64,000 bases of DNA from Butyrivibrio fibrisolvens (lineage in GTDB: Bacteria > Bacillota > Clostridia > Lachnospirales > Lachnospiraceae). Both the position numbers and the translations under genes were made by a program. A model generated the notes under the pieces. It did no database searches. It saw nothing but the letters and a program-made list of their open reading frames with translations, and was not told where the DNA came from. This document shows positions 54,927 through 64,000 of this stretch, piece after piece. Each line of letters opens with the position of its first letter. Within the stretch, counting starts at the first letter, position 1. Location of the stretch: positions 3,038,001 through 3,102,000 of the forward strand of contig NZ_CP065800.1 in NCBI RefSeq assembly GCF_023206215.1, in the 5' to 3' direction.

Positions 54927-55856
54927 ATGGCTTTGGCAGCTCAAAAGTTAAATTCTGAAATTAACATAATCAATAAAGATTTTGCAGGCACCAGAAAACT
55001 TAAACAGAATCAGGAAATAGTTCAATATCTTAACGATTCGACACTCCGGATCTGGTACAATGACCAGGATGAGGATTACGAAACTCACTGGCACAATGCA
55101 ATTGAGATCATAATGCCCGTTGAAGAGTGGTATGAAGTTACTATCTCTGAAGAGAAATTCCATATAACTCCGGGAGAGATCCTTATCATCCCGTCCAGTT
55201 CTCTTCATTCATTGCATGCACCAAGCAAAGGAGCTCGTTTTATATTCCTTTTCGATCTTCACTTCCTTGAAAAGCTTAGCGGATTCACATCCATAAGCAC
55301 TATCCTTGGAAAGCCTATTGTGATCAAAAAAGAGACCTTCCTGCCTGTCTATGATGATATCTATGACCTTCTCATCCAGATGAGAACAGAATACTTCTCA
55401 GACAGTGATTTTGCAGATATCATGATATACTCTCATCTTCTGGAGCTCTTCTCCCTTATTGGAAGATACAGGATCTCCGAGATGAAGCTGTCCAATACCA
55501 GGATCTATAAGCAGAAAGAATACATCGATAAATTCAATGAAGTACTTGAATATATTGATGAGCATTATATGGAGAATCTGTGCCTTGAGTCAATTGCTTA
55601 TAAGGCAGGATTTAGTAAGTTCCACTTCTCAAGACTGTTCAAACAGTATACTAATTTTACTTTTAACGAATATCTTACTCACAGAAGGATCAAGGCAGCA
55701 TCTGATCTTCTGGCAATGCCTGATCTGTCTATCACGGAGGTATCTCTTGCTGTAGGATTTGCCAGCATCTCAACTTTTAACAGGATATTCAGGCAGGTCA
55801 ACAAGTGTACACCAAGTGAATACAGAAGAAAGCACAATCCGCTTCATAGATTATAA
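54927..55856 (+). CDS. AraC-family transcriptional regulator
   Basis: 309 residues. The N-terminal cupin-like domain (about 40-150; HWHNAIEIIMP, ITPGEILIIPSSSLHSL) would bind a sugar. The C-terminal part holds two helix-turn-helix motifs (about 205-305; LCLESIAYKAGFSKFHFSRLFKQY, SITEVSLAVGFASISTFNRIFRQ). Ribosome site GAGGGGG. It is divergent from the GH43-GH115-ABC operon and probably activates it in response to a xylan breakdown product (inference). Confidence 0.93.
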   Translation: MALAAQKLNSEINIINKDFAGTRKLKQNQEIVQYLNDSTLRIWYNDQDEDYETHWHNAIEIIMPVEEWYEVTISEEKFHITPGEILIIPSSSLHSLHAPSKGARFIFLFDLHFLEKLSGFTSISTILGKPIVIKKETFLPVYDDIYDLLIQMRTEYFSDSDFADIMIYSHLLELFSLIGRYRISEMKLSNTRIYKQKEYIDKFNEVLEYIDEHYMENLCLESIAYKAGFSKFHFSRLFKQYTNFTFNEYLTHRRIKAASDLLAMPDLSITEVSLAVGFASISTFNRIFRQVNKCTPSEYRRKHNPLHRL

Positions 55857-55858
55857 AA

Positions 55859-55896
55859 GAAAACGCCCACTCCGAAATGGAAGGGGCGCTTCTTAT
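55859..55896 (+). terminator. Terminator after the AraC gene
   Basis: CGCCC/GGGCG stem with flanking AAG/CTT pairs, then TTCTTATTT. Modest stem. Confidence 0.65.
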
Positions 55897-55903
55897 TTAC
55901 AGA

Positions 55904-55953
55904 CTTCCCACCTGTAAAAAACATCACTTTGAGTCTTTTTACAGGTGCAAGTT
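55904..55953 (-). terminator. Stop-proximal hairpin after the anchored binding protein gene
   Basis: CACCTGTAAAAA/TTTTTACAGGTG stem, 12 bp, beginning at the stop codon of the minus-strand gene; outer bases continue as AAGTTAC and GACTTCC-like ends. The minus-strand flank GGGAAGTCTG matches the 19176 hairpin. Confidence 0.75.
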
Positions 55954-57598
55954 ACTTAGATGAAACTCTTCTATCAAGCTCAGCCTGCATCTCATCCAGA
56001 AAATCCTGTGGATTGCAGCGTTCGTATGCTTTCATATATTTCTTCCACATAGCTTCAAAATCATCTGCCATTACCAACTGGGGAAGGTATTCGTGTTTGA
56101 CCTGGCCCATCAGGTTCCAGGCAAGGCCTCCGGGGGTTGCATTGGTCATGCTGTTGGAGTATGAATACATTGGATACCAGGGGCCTGGAGCTTCATTACT
56201 TCCAAGCATGTCCACATAGGTCTTAACTCCATAGGCATCGAAGCACTCTTTGATGCTATCGCTAAGCCCGTCATAATATTCTCCCGGCTGGTCTTCTGGA
56301 AGAAGTGAATTGATACCGTCGTCGCTTGTGCCTCTGTAACGGGGAAAATATGGATAGTAGCACATATGAGACATCTTATAGTTTGTATTTAAGAGTTTTT
56401 CCCTTTGCTCTGGAGTTCTGTAGAATACTCCATTGTCATCAACCTGATAATCTACTCCTTCCTGTCCCCAGAACCTTAAGTTATGTATATCTTCACTTAG
56501 AAGGTCATTAATAAATCCAAGAGCAGCATCAACGTCGCTGCAATCAACTGTAACAGCGATTCCTCCCGATACATTGAGCTGATCTCCTGAGCTATGCCAC
56601 TGATTATGTACGTCTTCAGAGATAGTAACCGGCACAGGTACATATTCACAGCCCTGCTCATCAAGACCAGCCTGCTTGATAGAATCAAGAGCAAAGCTTG
56701 CAAAGTCCCACCACTGATCTACCATTCCCAGAACTCTTCCTGTGGATAGCTTAGCTATATACTCTTCATATGTCTGAGTAAATGACTGAGGATCGACTAT
56801 ACCTTTATGAAACTCCTCATTGAGCTTCATAAAATATGCCTTGGCAGTAGGCGTAGTATTATAATCTATTACTTTCAAAGTCTCAGGATCTACAATAACA
56901 GATCCGTCATTTGGATATCCATCCAAAAACTGCGGTGCATTCTCAAGGCAGAAATATCTCCAGTCTTCGCACAGTATAGTATAAGGGATGATCTCTGATC
57001 CATCTTCCATAGTAGGATTGGCTTCATAGTAAGATTCTATCAGATCAAAATACTGATCCAGTGTTCTAACCTCGGGATATCCTGCCCACTTTAAAACCCT
57101 TGTCTGAATCCAGAATGCCTCATCATTGTGAGTACAGGAAGTATCTTTGCCCTTATAATTACTAAACTGTGGAATCCAGTATATATGTCCGTCGGATTGT
57201 CTTAATCTGTCCCATTCTTCATCAGAATAGTAAGCCTTGATATTGGGATACTTGTCTATATAATCATCAAGGGCTATAAGCGCTCCGGCTTCATAGAGCT
57301 GCTTAGAAGCATCTCCGCCATCTATAAAATCAGGATATTCTCCTGATGCTATGAGCATGGCAACAGCATCCTGAGCGGTCTGACCATGAAGCCAGGTTTC
57401 TGTGACCATAACGCCGGTCTTACTTGCTATGATATTTTTTATTTCATTGTCCTTATTCAGCTCTATTCCGGGAGCCGCATAAAAGGCTGTGAATTCTATG
57501 ATCTTTTTGTTATTCCCAAATAATAGCCTATTACCCAGGATCAATATAAAAACTGATACAGCCACAAGAACTACAGCTATTATCTTTTTTCTGTTCAT
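55952..57598 (-). CDS. Membrane-anchored extracellular solute-binding protein linked to YesM/YesN
   Basis: 548 residues from the ATG with GAGG; an earlier frame-start has no ribosome site. An N-terminal helix (about 5-24) without lipobox suggests an uncleaved anchor. The rest is a family-1 binding protein of the large LplA-like type: IIASKTGVMVTETW, DGHIYWIPQF and a late FDAYGVKTYVDMLGS. It lies 65 bp after the response regulator gene and has no permease gene beside it. It may supply one of the permease pairs upstream or serve as the ligand receptor for the histidine kinase (inference). Confidence 0.87.
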   Translation of the reverse strand: MNRKKIIAVVLVAVSVFILILGNRLLFGNNKKIIEFTAFYAAPGIELNKDNEIKNIIASKTGVMVTETWLHGQTAQDAVAMLIASGEYPDFIDGGDASKQLYEAGALIALDDYIDKYPNIKAYYSDEEWDRLRQSDGHIYWIPQFSNYKGKDTSCTHNDEAFWIQTRVLKWAGYPEVRTLDQYFDLIESYYEANPTMEDGSEIIPYTILCEDWRYFCLENAPQFLDGYPNDGSVIVDPETLKVIDYNTTPTAKAYFMKLNEEFHKGIVDPQSFTQTYEEYIAKLSTGRVLGMVDQWWDFASFALDSIKQAGLDEQGCEYVPVPVTISEDVHNQWHSSGDQLNVSGGIAVTVDCSDVDAALGFINDLLSEDIHNLRFWGQEGVDYQVDDNGVFYRTPEQREKLLNTNYKMSHMCYYPYFPRYRGTSDDGINSLLPEDQPGEYYDGLSDSIKECFDAYGVKTYVDMLGSNEAPGPWYPMYSYSNSMTNATPGGLAWNLMGQVKHEYLPQLVMADDFEAMWKKYMKAYERCNPQDFLDEMQAELDRRVSSK

Positions 57599-57663
57599 AT
57601 AAAACCTCGTATATATGGCATTAAGTGCCATTTTACTCTAATTGTCTTTACTACCATTTTACT

Positions 57664-59259
57664 TTAATTGTCTTTCTTCTCCTGTTTTCTGAACTTGGCA
57701 GGGGTACATCCCTTTACTGCGATGAACTTGTTGACAAAGTAGTCTACATCCCTGTAACCAACTGCAGCAGCTATCTCATAGATCTTCATATCTGTTGTAA
57801 GTAGAAGTGATATAGCCTTTTCAATCCTGTAATTATGCAGATAATCCCTAAAAGAGCAGCCGTATCTTTTATGAAAAAGCTGACCAAGATAAGCGCTGTT
57901 AACATAATATTTGTCACCAAGACCCTTCAACGTAAGATTGCTCATATAATTATCTCTTACTTCCCTTTCTATATCGGCAAGAGCGCCTGTGGAGACGTTC
58001 TTACGAAGCTGAGAGAGGTAATCGGCATATTCCAGAGCAAACTGTTTAAAATGCTCTTTACTGCCTCTTAAAACGCCTTTTTCAAAGGTCTTCTCACTGA
58101 TTATCCTGAGTATCTCTTCCTGGTTTATATCATCATCAAGCTTGGCTGCAAGATTGATAAGCTGGAAAACTATATAATTGATATTAATATCAATAAAGCT
58201 GCTGGCGCCTGACTCTCTTACATCTGTGTAGAGCTTTTCTACGGTTTCTAATATTCTGTCTTTGTCATAATCTTCGACAGCTCGGATGAAATCGTCAATA
58301 GAATCTTTTAAGATCAGTACTTTTTCATTACTGTTTTTTATATCATTATCATCGTAGTTGTATATGCTCTGCTTTTCTCTAAAGCCTTTTAAGAATCTAA
58401 GCCGGAGGGCTGTTCCGTAGGACTTTGTTGTATTCCTGAGCCCTTTGACGCTTTTACCAACAAAAAGATTTATATCAAAATTGGTATAGTCGCGTATATA
58501 ATCGTGAAGCTTAATAAAATAGTCCTCTTCACTACATCCCATATTTACAGAAAGGGATCTTGTATATATAAATCCCACATCATAAATGTTATCATGGCCT
58601 GATGGATCAAATACAGCATTAAATTCATTATCCGAAAGAAATGCCTTGGCAGCTTCGTATATCTTCCTTTGCATGGCGATCTTGTCAGATTCATCCCTGT
58701 CTTCGTCAGGAAGGAAGGCTTCTTCTGCCTGTATCTCTATATATCTTACGATATCATCATCACTTATCTTATTAAGAACTCTTCCCAGCATGACATCATC
58801 GAATTTGCCTCTTATAACGCCTATAAGATCACGCTCAAAATATGCATCTTCCATCTCCTTGGATATAGGAGCCTTGTCCTGAGTGTGATTTCTTTGCTTA
58901 ACTTCACCAAGGATTTCTAATAAAACCTCTTTATCAACAGGTTTTAATATATATCTCTTACAATCATACTTGATAGCAGTCTGGGCATAGGAGAAATCGG
59001 CAAAGCCGCTGCTGATAACAAAATCTGCATCGCTTACACCGCTTTTTCGTATCTCTTTCAACAGGTCAAGACCGGTCATAACCGGCATCTTGATATCTGC
59101 TATTATAAGATCAACCCTGTTATCCTTAAGATAGTCAAGAGCATCCTGACCGTTTGAGAATGTCGCAGCGATCTCGTAGCCCTCGCTATTCCAGTCTATA
59201 AGAGCTTTAAGTCCCTGTAATATATGTGGTTCATCATCTACTAACAGTACCCTGAGCAT
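57664..59259 (-). CDS. YesN-like response regulator with AraC-type output domain
   Basis: 531 residues. The receiver domain (1-120) has the acidic pair DDE (8-10), phosphorylation site Asp55 in LIIADIKMP and Lys in the KPVDKE segment. A long middle region (about 140-420) is unassigned and helical. The C-terminal AraC DNA-binding domain (about 425-530) contains LTLKGLGDKYYVNSAYLGQLFHKRYG and KIYEIAAAVGYRDVDYFVNKF. Partner of the kinase encoded 11 bp upstream. Such regulators activate carbohydrate transport and hydrolase genes. Confidence 0.93.
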   Translation of the reverse strand: MLRVLLVDDEPHILQGLKALIDWNSEGYEIAATFSNGQDALDYLKDNRVDLIIADIKMPVMTGLDLLKEIRKSGVSDADFVISSGFADFSYAQTAIKYDCKRYILKPVDKEVLLEILGEVKQRNHTQDKAPISKEMEDAYFERDLIGVIRGKFDDVMLGRVLNKISDDDIVRYIEIQAEEAFLPDEDRDESDKIAMQRKIYEAAKAFLSDNEFNAVFDPSGHDNIYDVGFIYTRSLSVNMGCSEEDYFIKLHDYIRDYTNFDINLFVGKSVKGLRNTTKSYGTALRLRFLKGFREKQSIYNYDDNDIKNSNEKVLILKDSIDDFIRAVEDYDKDRILETVEKLYTDVRESGASSFIDININYIVFQLINLAAKLDDDINQEEILRIISEKTFEKGVLRGSKEHFKQFALEYADYLSQLRKNVSTGALADIEREVRDNYMSNLTLKGLGDKYYVNSAYLGQLFHKRYGCSFRDYLHNYRIEKAISLLLTTDMKIYEIAAAVGYRDVDYFVNKFIAVKGCTPAKFRKQEKKDN

Positions 59260-59270
59260 TTTTACTATCC

Positions 59271-61076
59271 TTATCTTAATTTAGTATTCTTATCAGCAGG
59301 AATCTTAATAGTTATAAGAGTTCCTACCCCTTTTTCTGAAGATATGTCAAAATAAGTCCCCTCGCCCGCATACATTTTAAGTCGCAGGCATGCATTGATA
59401 ATTCCCACTCTGCCACTGGTTTTGAGCATATCTATACTTGCATTATTCATCTTATCTGAAAGAGACAAGACATCTTCATCATCCATTCCAATTCCGGTAT
59501 CTTCTATCTCTATATACATATTATCATCTTTGATATATGCTCTTACGAAGATCCAACCCTTTGACGCTTTGGGTTCTATAGCATGAATACAGGCATTTTC
59601 CACAAAAGTTACCATGGACAGCTTTGGAATATCGTATTCCAGGGCTTCGTCGTCTATATCAATAGAATACGAAAGCCTGTCGCCAAATCTATAGCTTTGA
59701 AGATCAAGATAAGCGGATACAAAGTTCATCTCATCTTTGATCTTGACCATATCACTTCCCCATTCGACATATTGTCTTTGGATTATGGCAAGATTCTCTA
59801 TCATCCTGGCAGTTTCCTGTTCCCTTTTGATGACACTGTGCATCCTGATACTCTCAAGAGCATTAAAGAGAAAATGAGGATTGATCTGGCTTTGAAGTGC
59901 TAAAAGCTCCGCTTTTTGCCTTGCCATGATGGATTTACTTTCTCTAAGTTTTTGTTTATAGACAGTATCTATAAGATAATTGATGCGCTCTGCCATAGTA
60001 TTATAGTTTCTGGCAAGAAGTGCTATCTCATCATCGCCTTCTGTATCAGTTGCAAGCTCTAAGTGTTCGTCATTATATCTCTTAACCGTACTACTTAGTC
60101 TTAGCAGCCTGTTCAGAAAAAGCGTCCTGAAGTAAGTCAGTCCAAAAAGCGGCATAATAAAACTTATAGCAACAAGAATAAGGACAATAGTAATATATTT
60201 ATTTACTGCCCTTTTAACATAGTTTTCTCTTTTTAATACATTAATATCGATATCGCAGCCATAGAGCTTAGCTTTTATAGAATAGTCAATACTCTTTTCA
60301 TCAGCTTTGATCCTGAAATCATCATAAGTTGTATCTGAGATATCATTAGAAAGAACTACACGGTCTTTCTGAGTAACTTCAAACAAAACGCCTTCGTTAA
60401 TACCTGAAAGCTCTGTAAGTTCCTTAGTAAGGTAATCGTAGCTAAGTTCAAATACGAGTATTTTTTCTTTAGAAGGCTCCGGATAATAATCCAAAGCCTG
60501 AATCAGATATATATGCTTGGAATTTTCTATATTTCTGGTCTCATCCTTGTAATAACCAAACCATAAGAGCTTGTTACTGCCACAGGCTTTAAAATCCTTA
60601 TACCATAGAGTATCCTTGATACTGTCTATAGTCTGAATTCCGCCACCACCGACAAGTGTAGAGTTGTCCGCATAAAAATTAAAACTACAATGCTCAAGGC
60701 TTGCAAGCTCCCATAAGGTCGAGGTCTTGCGCAGATTGCCATAAGCAATGTAGTAGTCATATTCCGAAGCATATTTTGTATTTAGAAAATCATATATTCC
60801 ACTATTGAGATATACCGATGTAGTCATCTCATCGATCATCCCAAAATCAGAACCAAGAGTAAACTCAATAGAAGAGGCAACGCCTTTATTTAAGGTCTGC
60901 CTCTCCGTTTTTTCTGCATTCCAAATAATACCTGCTATAATACCGTCTACAACAAATAAGGGTATTATAACGAATATCAAGTAGAATATTATTATTTTTT
61001 GTGTGATGCTCATTGAATAGAGCTTTTTTATAATACTGTTTTTATAAATATTATTTGTATTAATGCTATTTTTCAT
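59271..61076 (-). CDS. YesM-like sensor histidine kinase
   Basis: 601 residues. A first helix at about 27-50, an extracellular sensor of about 240 residues with Cache-like features, a second helix (about 292-315), HAMP, then the His_kinase domain (PF06580) with the phosphorylated histidine in SQINPHFLFNAL and an HATPase domain with ENACIHAIEPK and EDTGIGMDDED. It would sense a sugar outside and phosphorylate the response regulator at 57664. The start has only a weak ribosome site. Confidence 0.92.
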   Translation of the reverse strand: MKNSINTNNIYKNSIIKKLYSMSITQKIIIFYLIFVIIPLFVVDGIIAGIIWNAEKTERQTLNKGVASSIEFTLGSDFGMIDEMTTSVYLNSGIYDFLNTKYASEYDYYIAYGNLRKTSTLWELASLEHCSFNFYADNSTLVGGGGIQTIDSIKDTLWYKDFKACGSNKLLWFGYYKDETRNIENSKHIYLIQALDYYPEPSKEKILVFELSYDYLTKELTELSGINEGVLFEVTQKDRVVLSNDISDTTYDDFRIKADEKSIDYSIKAKLYGCDIDINVLKRENYVKRAVNKYITIVLILVAISFIMPLFGLTYFRTLFLNRLLRLSSTVKRYNDEHLELATDTEGDDEIALLARNYNTMAERINYLIDTVYKQKLRESKSIMARQKAELLALQSQINPHFLFNALESIRMHSVIKREQETARMIENLAIIQRQYVEWGSDMVKIKDEMNFVSAYLDLQSYRFGDRLSYSIDIDDEALEYDIPKLSMVTFVENACIHAIEPKASKGWIFVRAYIKDDNMYIEIEDTGIGMDDEDVLSLSDKMNNASIDMLKTSGRVGIINACLRLKMYAGEGTYFDISSEKGVGTLITIKIPADKNTKLR

Positions 61077-61104
61077 TTACAAAACCCGGGTGACAGTAAT
61101 CATC

Positions 61105-62661
61105 CTAAGCTTCGTATTCAAAGTCGTTGAAAATAGCTTTTCCACCGGGCTGCTTGGTAGCAAAATTAAATAGTCCGAATCTGCATCCGGTAAAATGATC
61201 AAGACCAAAATGAAGCTTATGATTAATTCCTGTATCAATCATTCCGTCGCCCGCATCATAATAAAAATATGCAGTATCCTTACCTCCGGTAAAGTCAGCA
61301 CAAATCTTGAGCGTAACGACGTCTGTATCTATTATACGCGAAAATACGACATTACCGGGCAGATAATCTATTCTTTTGTCAAATCTGTCAACTTCCTCTT
61401 TCTTCCTGACCATAACGACAAGTTCTTTCTGGAAGGACTGATTTCTGACACCCACAAGGCCATAGCATCCCTGCATAGCGCAGATTCCTGCTACATCTCC
61501 GTCTTTAAGACCGCTTACATCAACTGTAACCTGAGCGCAGCACTTTGGCATCATCATGCGCTGGGTGAGCATATTTTTGGCATGAACAAGGTTAGTTGCT
61601 ATCTTGGTATTCTTGATCTCAAGACCGCCTTCATGCTTGATCTTCCAGCCTGAATCACAGGGAAGGTGATTCCACTGCCACTGCTTTTTAAGATCAGGAT
61701 GAGATGTTTTGGTCACATCGTATTTAAAATCGTCCGAAGTGTATAGTTTATCATATTTATGATCTTTAGCCAAATTTTGAGTATCAAGAAACTTCTTTAT
61801 CTCTTTTTCAGAAGGAATCTTAAGATCATCACTTACATATGGGAAGCCGTCCTTGAAAGTAAGAGGAACTATTACAGGTACTCTTCCTACAGCTCCGCAG
61901 TCCTGGAACAAATATGCAACCCATTTTCCGTCAGGAGTATCAACGATTCCGCCCTGTGCTACGCCTCTTCCGGGATTGCCGATATCATCGATCACAAGGT
62001 CTCTTCTTTCGAATTCGCCGTTTAGATCGCTTGCTCTATATACGACCTGTGTTCTCATTCCGGCGCTCTTGGGCCAATGTATAAGGAAGATGTAATAATA
62101 GCCGTCAATCTTATAGATATGAGAGCCTTCGTATCTAAGATATACATCATCTGTATCCTTTATTATGATCTTGGAAAGGCCTCCTTCTTTGATAGCAGAA
62201 AGGTCAGGCTCAAGCTCTGTGATCCAGATATCTCCATTGCCATAAGTTACATATACCCTTCCGTCATCGTCAAAAAGAAGTGATAAGTCATGGAAGAAAC
62301 CGTCCATATAGTGTTTCTCCCACTTGCCGTTCTCAATATCATCTGTGGTAAAAAAGTAAGTCTTTTTGATATCAACAGATGAAAAAGCTATATAGTATAT
62401 TCCGTTATGGAATCTGAGGGTCGGAGCCCACATTCCATGTCCGTATATGCTTTCTTCTCTCTCGAGGTTCTCAGCAGAGCTATCCTCCAGTTTGTCAAAA
62501 ACATAATTAACTATCTCCCAGTTAACAAGATCATAAGATCTTAAAATAGCGCATCCCGGGAAAAAATACATAGTTGTGCTCACCATATAATAAGCATTAC
62601 CAACTCTTATAACATCCGGATCCGGATAATCAGTTTTCATAATAGGATTCAAACTCTGCAT
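61105..62661 (-). CDS. GH43 arabinofuranosidase/xylosidase (subfamily 12-like)
   Basis: 518 residues, no signal peptide. Asp14 in DYPDPD (base), Asp125 in FFHDLSLLFDD (pKa modulator) and Glu178 in RYEGSHIYK (acid) mark an active GH43. The C-terminal beta-sandwich (about 330-518) ends in GGKAIFNDFEYEA. The form SIYGHGMWAPTLRFHNGIYY is close to GH43_12 enzymes that release arabinose. It follows the GH10 gene by 35 bp and precedes the kinase gene by 28 bp, so hydrolases and sensor are co-transcribed. Ribosome site GAGGAA. Confidence 0.92.
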   Translation of the reverse strand: MQSLNPIMKTDYPDPDVIRVGNAYYMVSTTMYFFPGCAILRSYDLVNWEIVNYVFDKLEDSSAENLEREESIYGHGMWAPTLRFHNGIYYIAFSSVDIKKTYFFTTDDIENGKWEKHYMDGFFHDLSLLFDDDGRVYVTYGNGDIWITELEPDLSAIKEGGLSKIIIKDTDDVYLRYEGSHIYKIDGYYYIFLIHWPKSAGMRTQVVYRASDLNGEFERRDLVIDDIGNPGRGVAQGGIVDTPDGKWVAYLFQDCGAVGRVPVIVPLTFKDGFPYVSDDLKIPSEKEIKKFLDTQNLAKDHKYDKLYTSDDFKYDVTKTSHPDLKKQWQWNHLPCDSGWKIKHEGGLEIKNTKIATNLVHAKNMLTQRMMMPKCCAQVTVDVSGLKDGDVAGICAMQGCYGLVGVRNQSFQKELVVMVRKKEEVDRFDKRIDYLPGNVVFSRIIDTDVVTLKICADFTGGKDTAYFYYDAGDGMIDTGINHKLHFGLDHFTGCRFGLFNFATKQPGGKAIFNDFEYEA

Positions 62662-62696
62662 CGGTCTATTCCTCGTAATAATTTTCTATATTTTTC

Positions 62697-64000
62697 TCAA
62701 GATTCGTAATCTTCTATTATTGCATAGTAAGCATCTTTTTTCTTAAGATCCTTATCAAAAAGGAGCGGATCTTCACCGCTTCTCCAGGTATGTGCATCGT
62801 CGATGCCCCATACTGTGATGCTAGTTACGTTATAGCCTTGATTCTTAAGTTCAAGCATTCCTTCAAAATATGCCTTATACAAATCTGCCTGCTTCTGAAA
62901 TTCAGCATTAGTACTTGACTTAACGCCTATATCAAGCTCTGTTCCCTGAACTTCATATCCAGCATCAAGAAAGGACTTGGCTGTTTCAAGGAACTTATCA
63001 ATATCATCACTGGTTGAAAGATGTGACTGCATTCCGATTCCGTCTATCCAGCCATTTTCTTTGACTTCAGAGAGGTTCTCAAGGATAAGATCACCCTTCC
63101 ACATACATGAATAGTCATTGTAGAAAAGAGAATAATCATCAGATGTATATTTACTTGCATATTCAAATGCTCTTACGTAATAGTCAGGCCCCACAACCTC
63201 ATACCAGAGATTGTTCTTCTGTCTGATTCCGTTCTCATCTCCGTCGCCTACGTCAAAGGCTTCGTTAACAACATCTACTGCATAGATAAGACCAGGATGC
63301 TCTTTGTCAAAATATGTAAGAACTGACTTTATATAGCTCTCCATTCGCCTTAGCATAGTCTCTCTGTCAACAAGATCGCCGTCATCTGTGTAATCTTCTG
63401 TAAAGAACCATCTTGGAGTCTGATTGTGCCATACAAGAGTATGAAGTCTCATCTGGATGCCGTTTTCTTCGCAGTAATTGATACTAGGCTGACAGTTATC
63501 AAAATGAACAGCCGGTTCATAATATGAATCCGGAAGACCACTTGCAGATGCTTCTTTGTCAAGAAGCGACTCAGGCTTCATCTCATTTTCACAAGTGATA
63601 CTGTTGAAGTTATCCTTAACTGCAGTATCAAAATCAGTCATACTATTAAATACATTATTAGGAAGAGCAACGCCTAGCTTAAATGAATCTTTGTACACAT
63701 CAAGCATTGTAGTTCCGGCAAGTTCAGAAGCAGCTGCCTTAGCACTTCTATCCTGAGTAAGGTTCATCTCTTCATCAGAATAAGCTATTGCAAGGATTGT
63801 GAACTTCTTGTCTTCACTTCCCTCTGCCATTTTGATCTCAAGCTTGTGAGAGGAAACTTTAGAATCATCAAATGCAATCTCTACATTATTATTGTTCCAG
63901 CCATCAGCTCTATTAGCATCGATAGTAAGCATCAGCTCGCCATCTACATATACTTCTGCTTCTCCATATTCTGAGTTATTAGCTGCTTTGTAGTCAAGAA
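62697..64000 (-). CDS. GH10 endo-beta-1,4-xylanase (5' end beyond window)
   Basis: The frame is open to the right edge, so the start, and any signal peptide, is outside the window; an internal ATG at 63932 is not the true start. The visible N-terminal part (about 60 residues; EAEVYVDGELMLTID then SSHKLEIKM) resembles a beta-sandwich such as the N-terminal domain of CE2 esterases. The GH10 domain begins at about DSFKLGVALPNNVF and has NSITCENEMKPES, the acid/base glutamate in VVNEAFDVG and the nucleophile in QGTELDIGVK. It cuts the xylan backbone. Probably secreted, feeding oligomers to the transporters. Confidence 0.94.
   Translation of the reverse strand, partial: LDYKAANNSEYGEAEVYVDGELMLTIDANRADGWNNNNVEIAFDDSKVSSHKLEIKMAEGSEDKKFTILAIAYSDEEMNLTQDRSAKAAASELAGTTMLDVYKDSFKLGVALPNNVFNSMTDFDTAVKDNFNSITCENEMKPESLLDKEASASGLPDSYYEPAVHFDNCQPSINYCEENGIQMRLHTLVWHNQTPRWFFTEDYTDDGDLVDRETMLRRMESYIKSVLTYFDKEHPGLIYAVDVVNEAFDVGDGDENGIRQKNNLWYEVVGPDYYVRAFEYASKYTSDDYSLFYNDYSCMWKGDLILENLSEVKENGWIDGIGMQSHLSTSDDIDKFLETAKSFLDAGYEVQGTELDIGVKSSTNAEFQKQADLYKAYFEGMLELKNQGYNVTSITVWGIDDAHTWRSGEDPLLFDKDLKKKDAYYAIIEDYES

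Noticed and set aside
63556..63932. Start of the GH10 gene at the ATG at 63932
   Set aside because: The frame stays open and protein-like to the right edge, so the true start is outside the window.

Overview
The window looks like chromosome from a low-to-mid GC rumen or gut Lachnospiraceae, most like Butyrivibrio or Pseudobutyrivibrio. This is inferred from the gene content: a xylan locus with GH10, GH43 and GH115 enzymes, YesM/YesN-type two-component regulation, class III fructose-bisphosphatase, hemZ, a CIRCE-controlled groESL, strong AGGAGG-type ribosome sites and many intrinsic terminators. There is no rRNA, tRNA, CRISPR array or intact insertion sequence. Almost every gene is on the minus strand.

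Left part (1-20800): two c-di-GMP proteins, one an EAL protein with a degenerate GGDEF that runs off the left edge and one a Cache-HAMP-GGDEF cyclase. Next is a nucleoside ABC importer operon (BMP lipoprotein, ATPase, two permeases) that also carries a TetR regulator and xpt, making a purine uptake and salvage unit with a well-formed promoter and TetR-type palindromes. The housekeeping series apt-rel-MBL hydrolase-hemZ follows, then groESL and a metallophosphoesterase.

Middle part (20800-34300): queT behind an apparent preQ1-II riboswitch, an Rpn/PD-(D/E)XK recombination nuclease with two nearby gene remnants, a rhomboid protease, fbp, a dicarboxylate symporter, a secreted DUF5722 protein, an EamA transporter, small flavoproteins with an ABM monooxygenase, and a P-loop kinase.

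Right part (34400-64000): a hemicellulose-utilisation island. Outside or on the cell surface are a GH5 glucanase lipoprotein and a GH10 xylanase (cut by the right edge). Oligosaccharides would enter through two sets of ABC permeases with three solute-binding proteins. GH43 and GH115 enzymes without signal peptides would then remove arabinose, xylose and (methyl)glucuronic acid in the cytoplasm. A divergent AraC regulator and a YesM/YesN pair with its own anchored binding protein probably control the locus. Between the two permease pairs lies a little-studied membrane set (NHL/TPR protein, YIP1 protein, DUF5696 protein).

The most unusual non-coding features are two homologous, nearly 290-bp palindromes (24504-24786 and 35930-36219). 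Their arms differ between copies yet stay complementary within each copy. There is also a family of hairpins just after stop codons that share an AACTTC/GAAGTT-TGAG signature, and several short tandem-repeat arrays that start exactly at stop codons.
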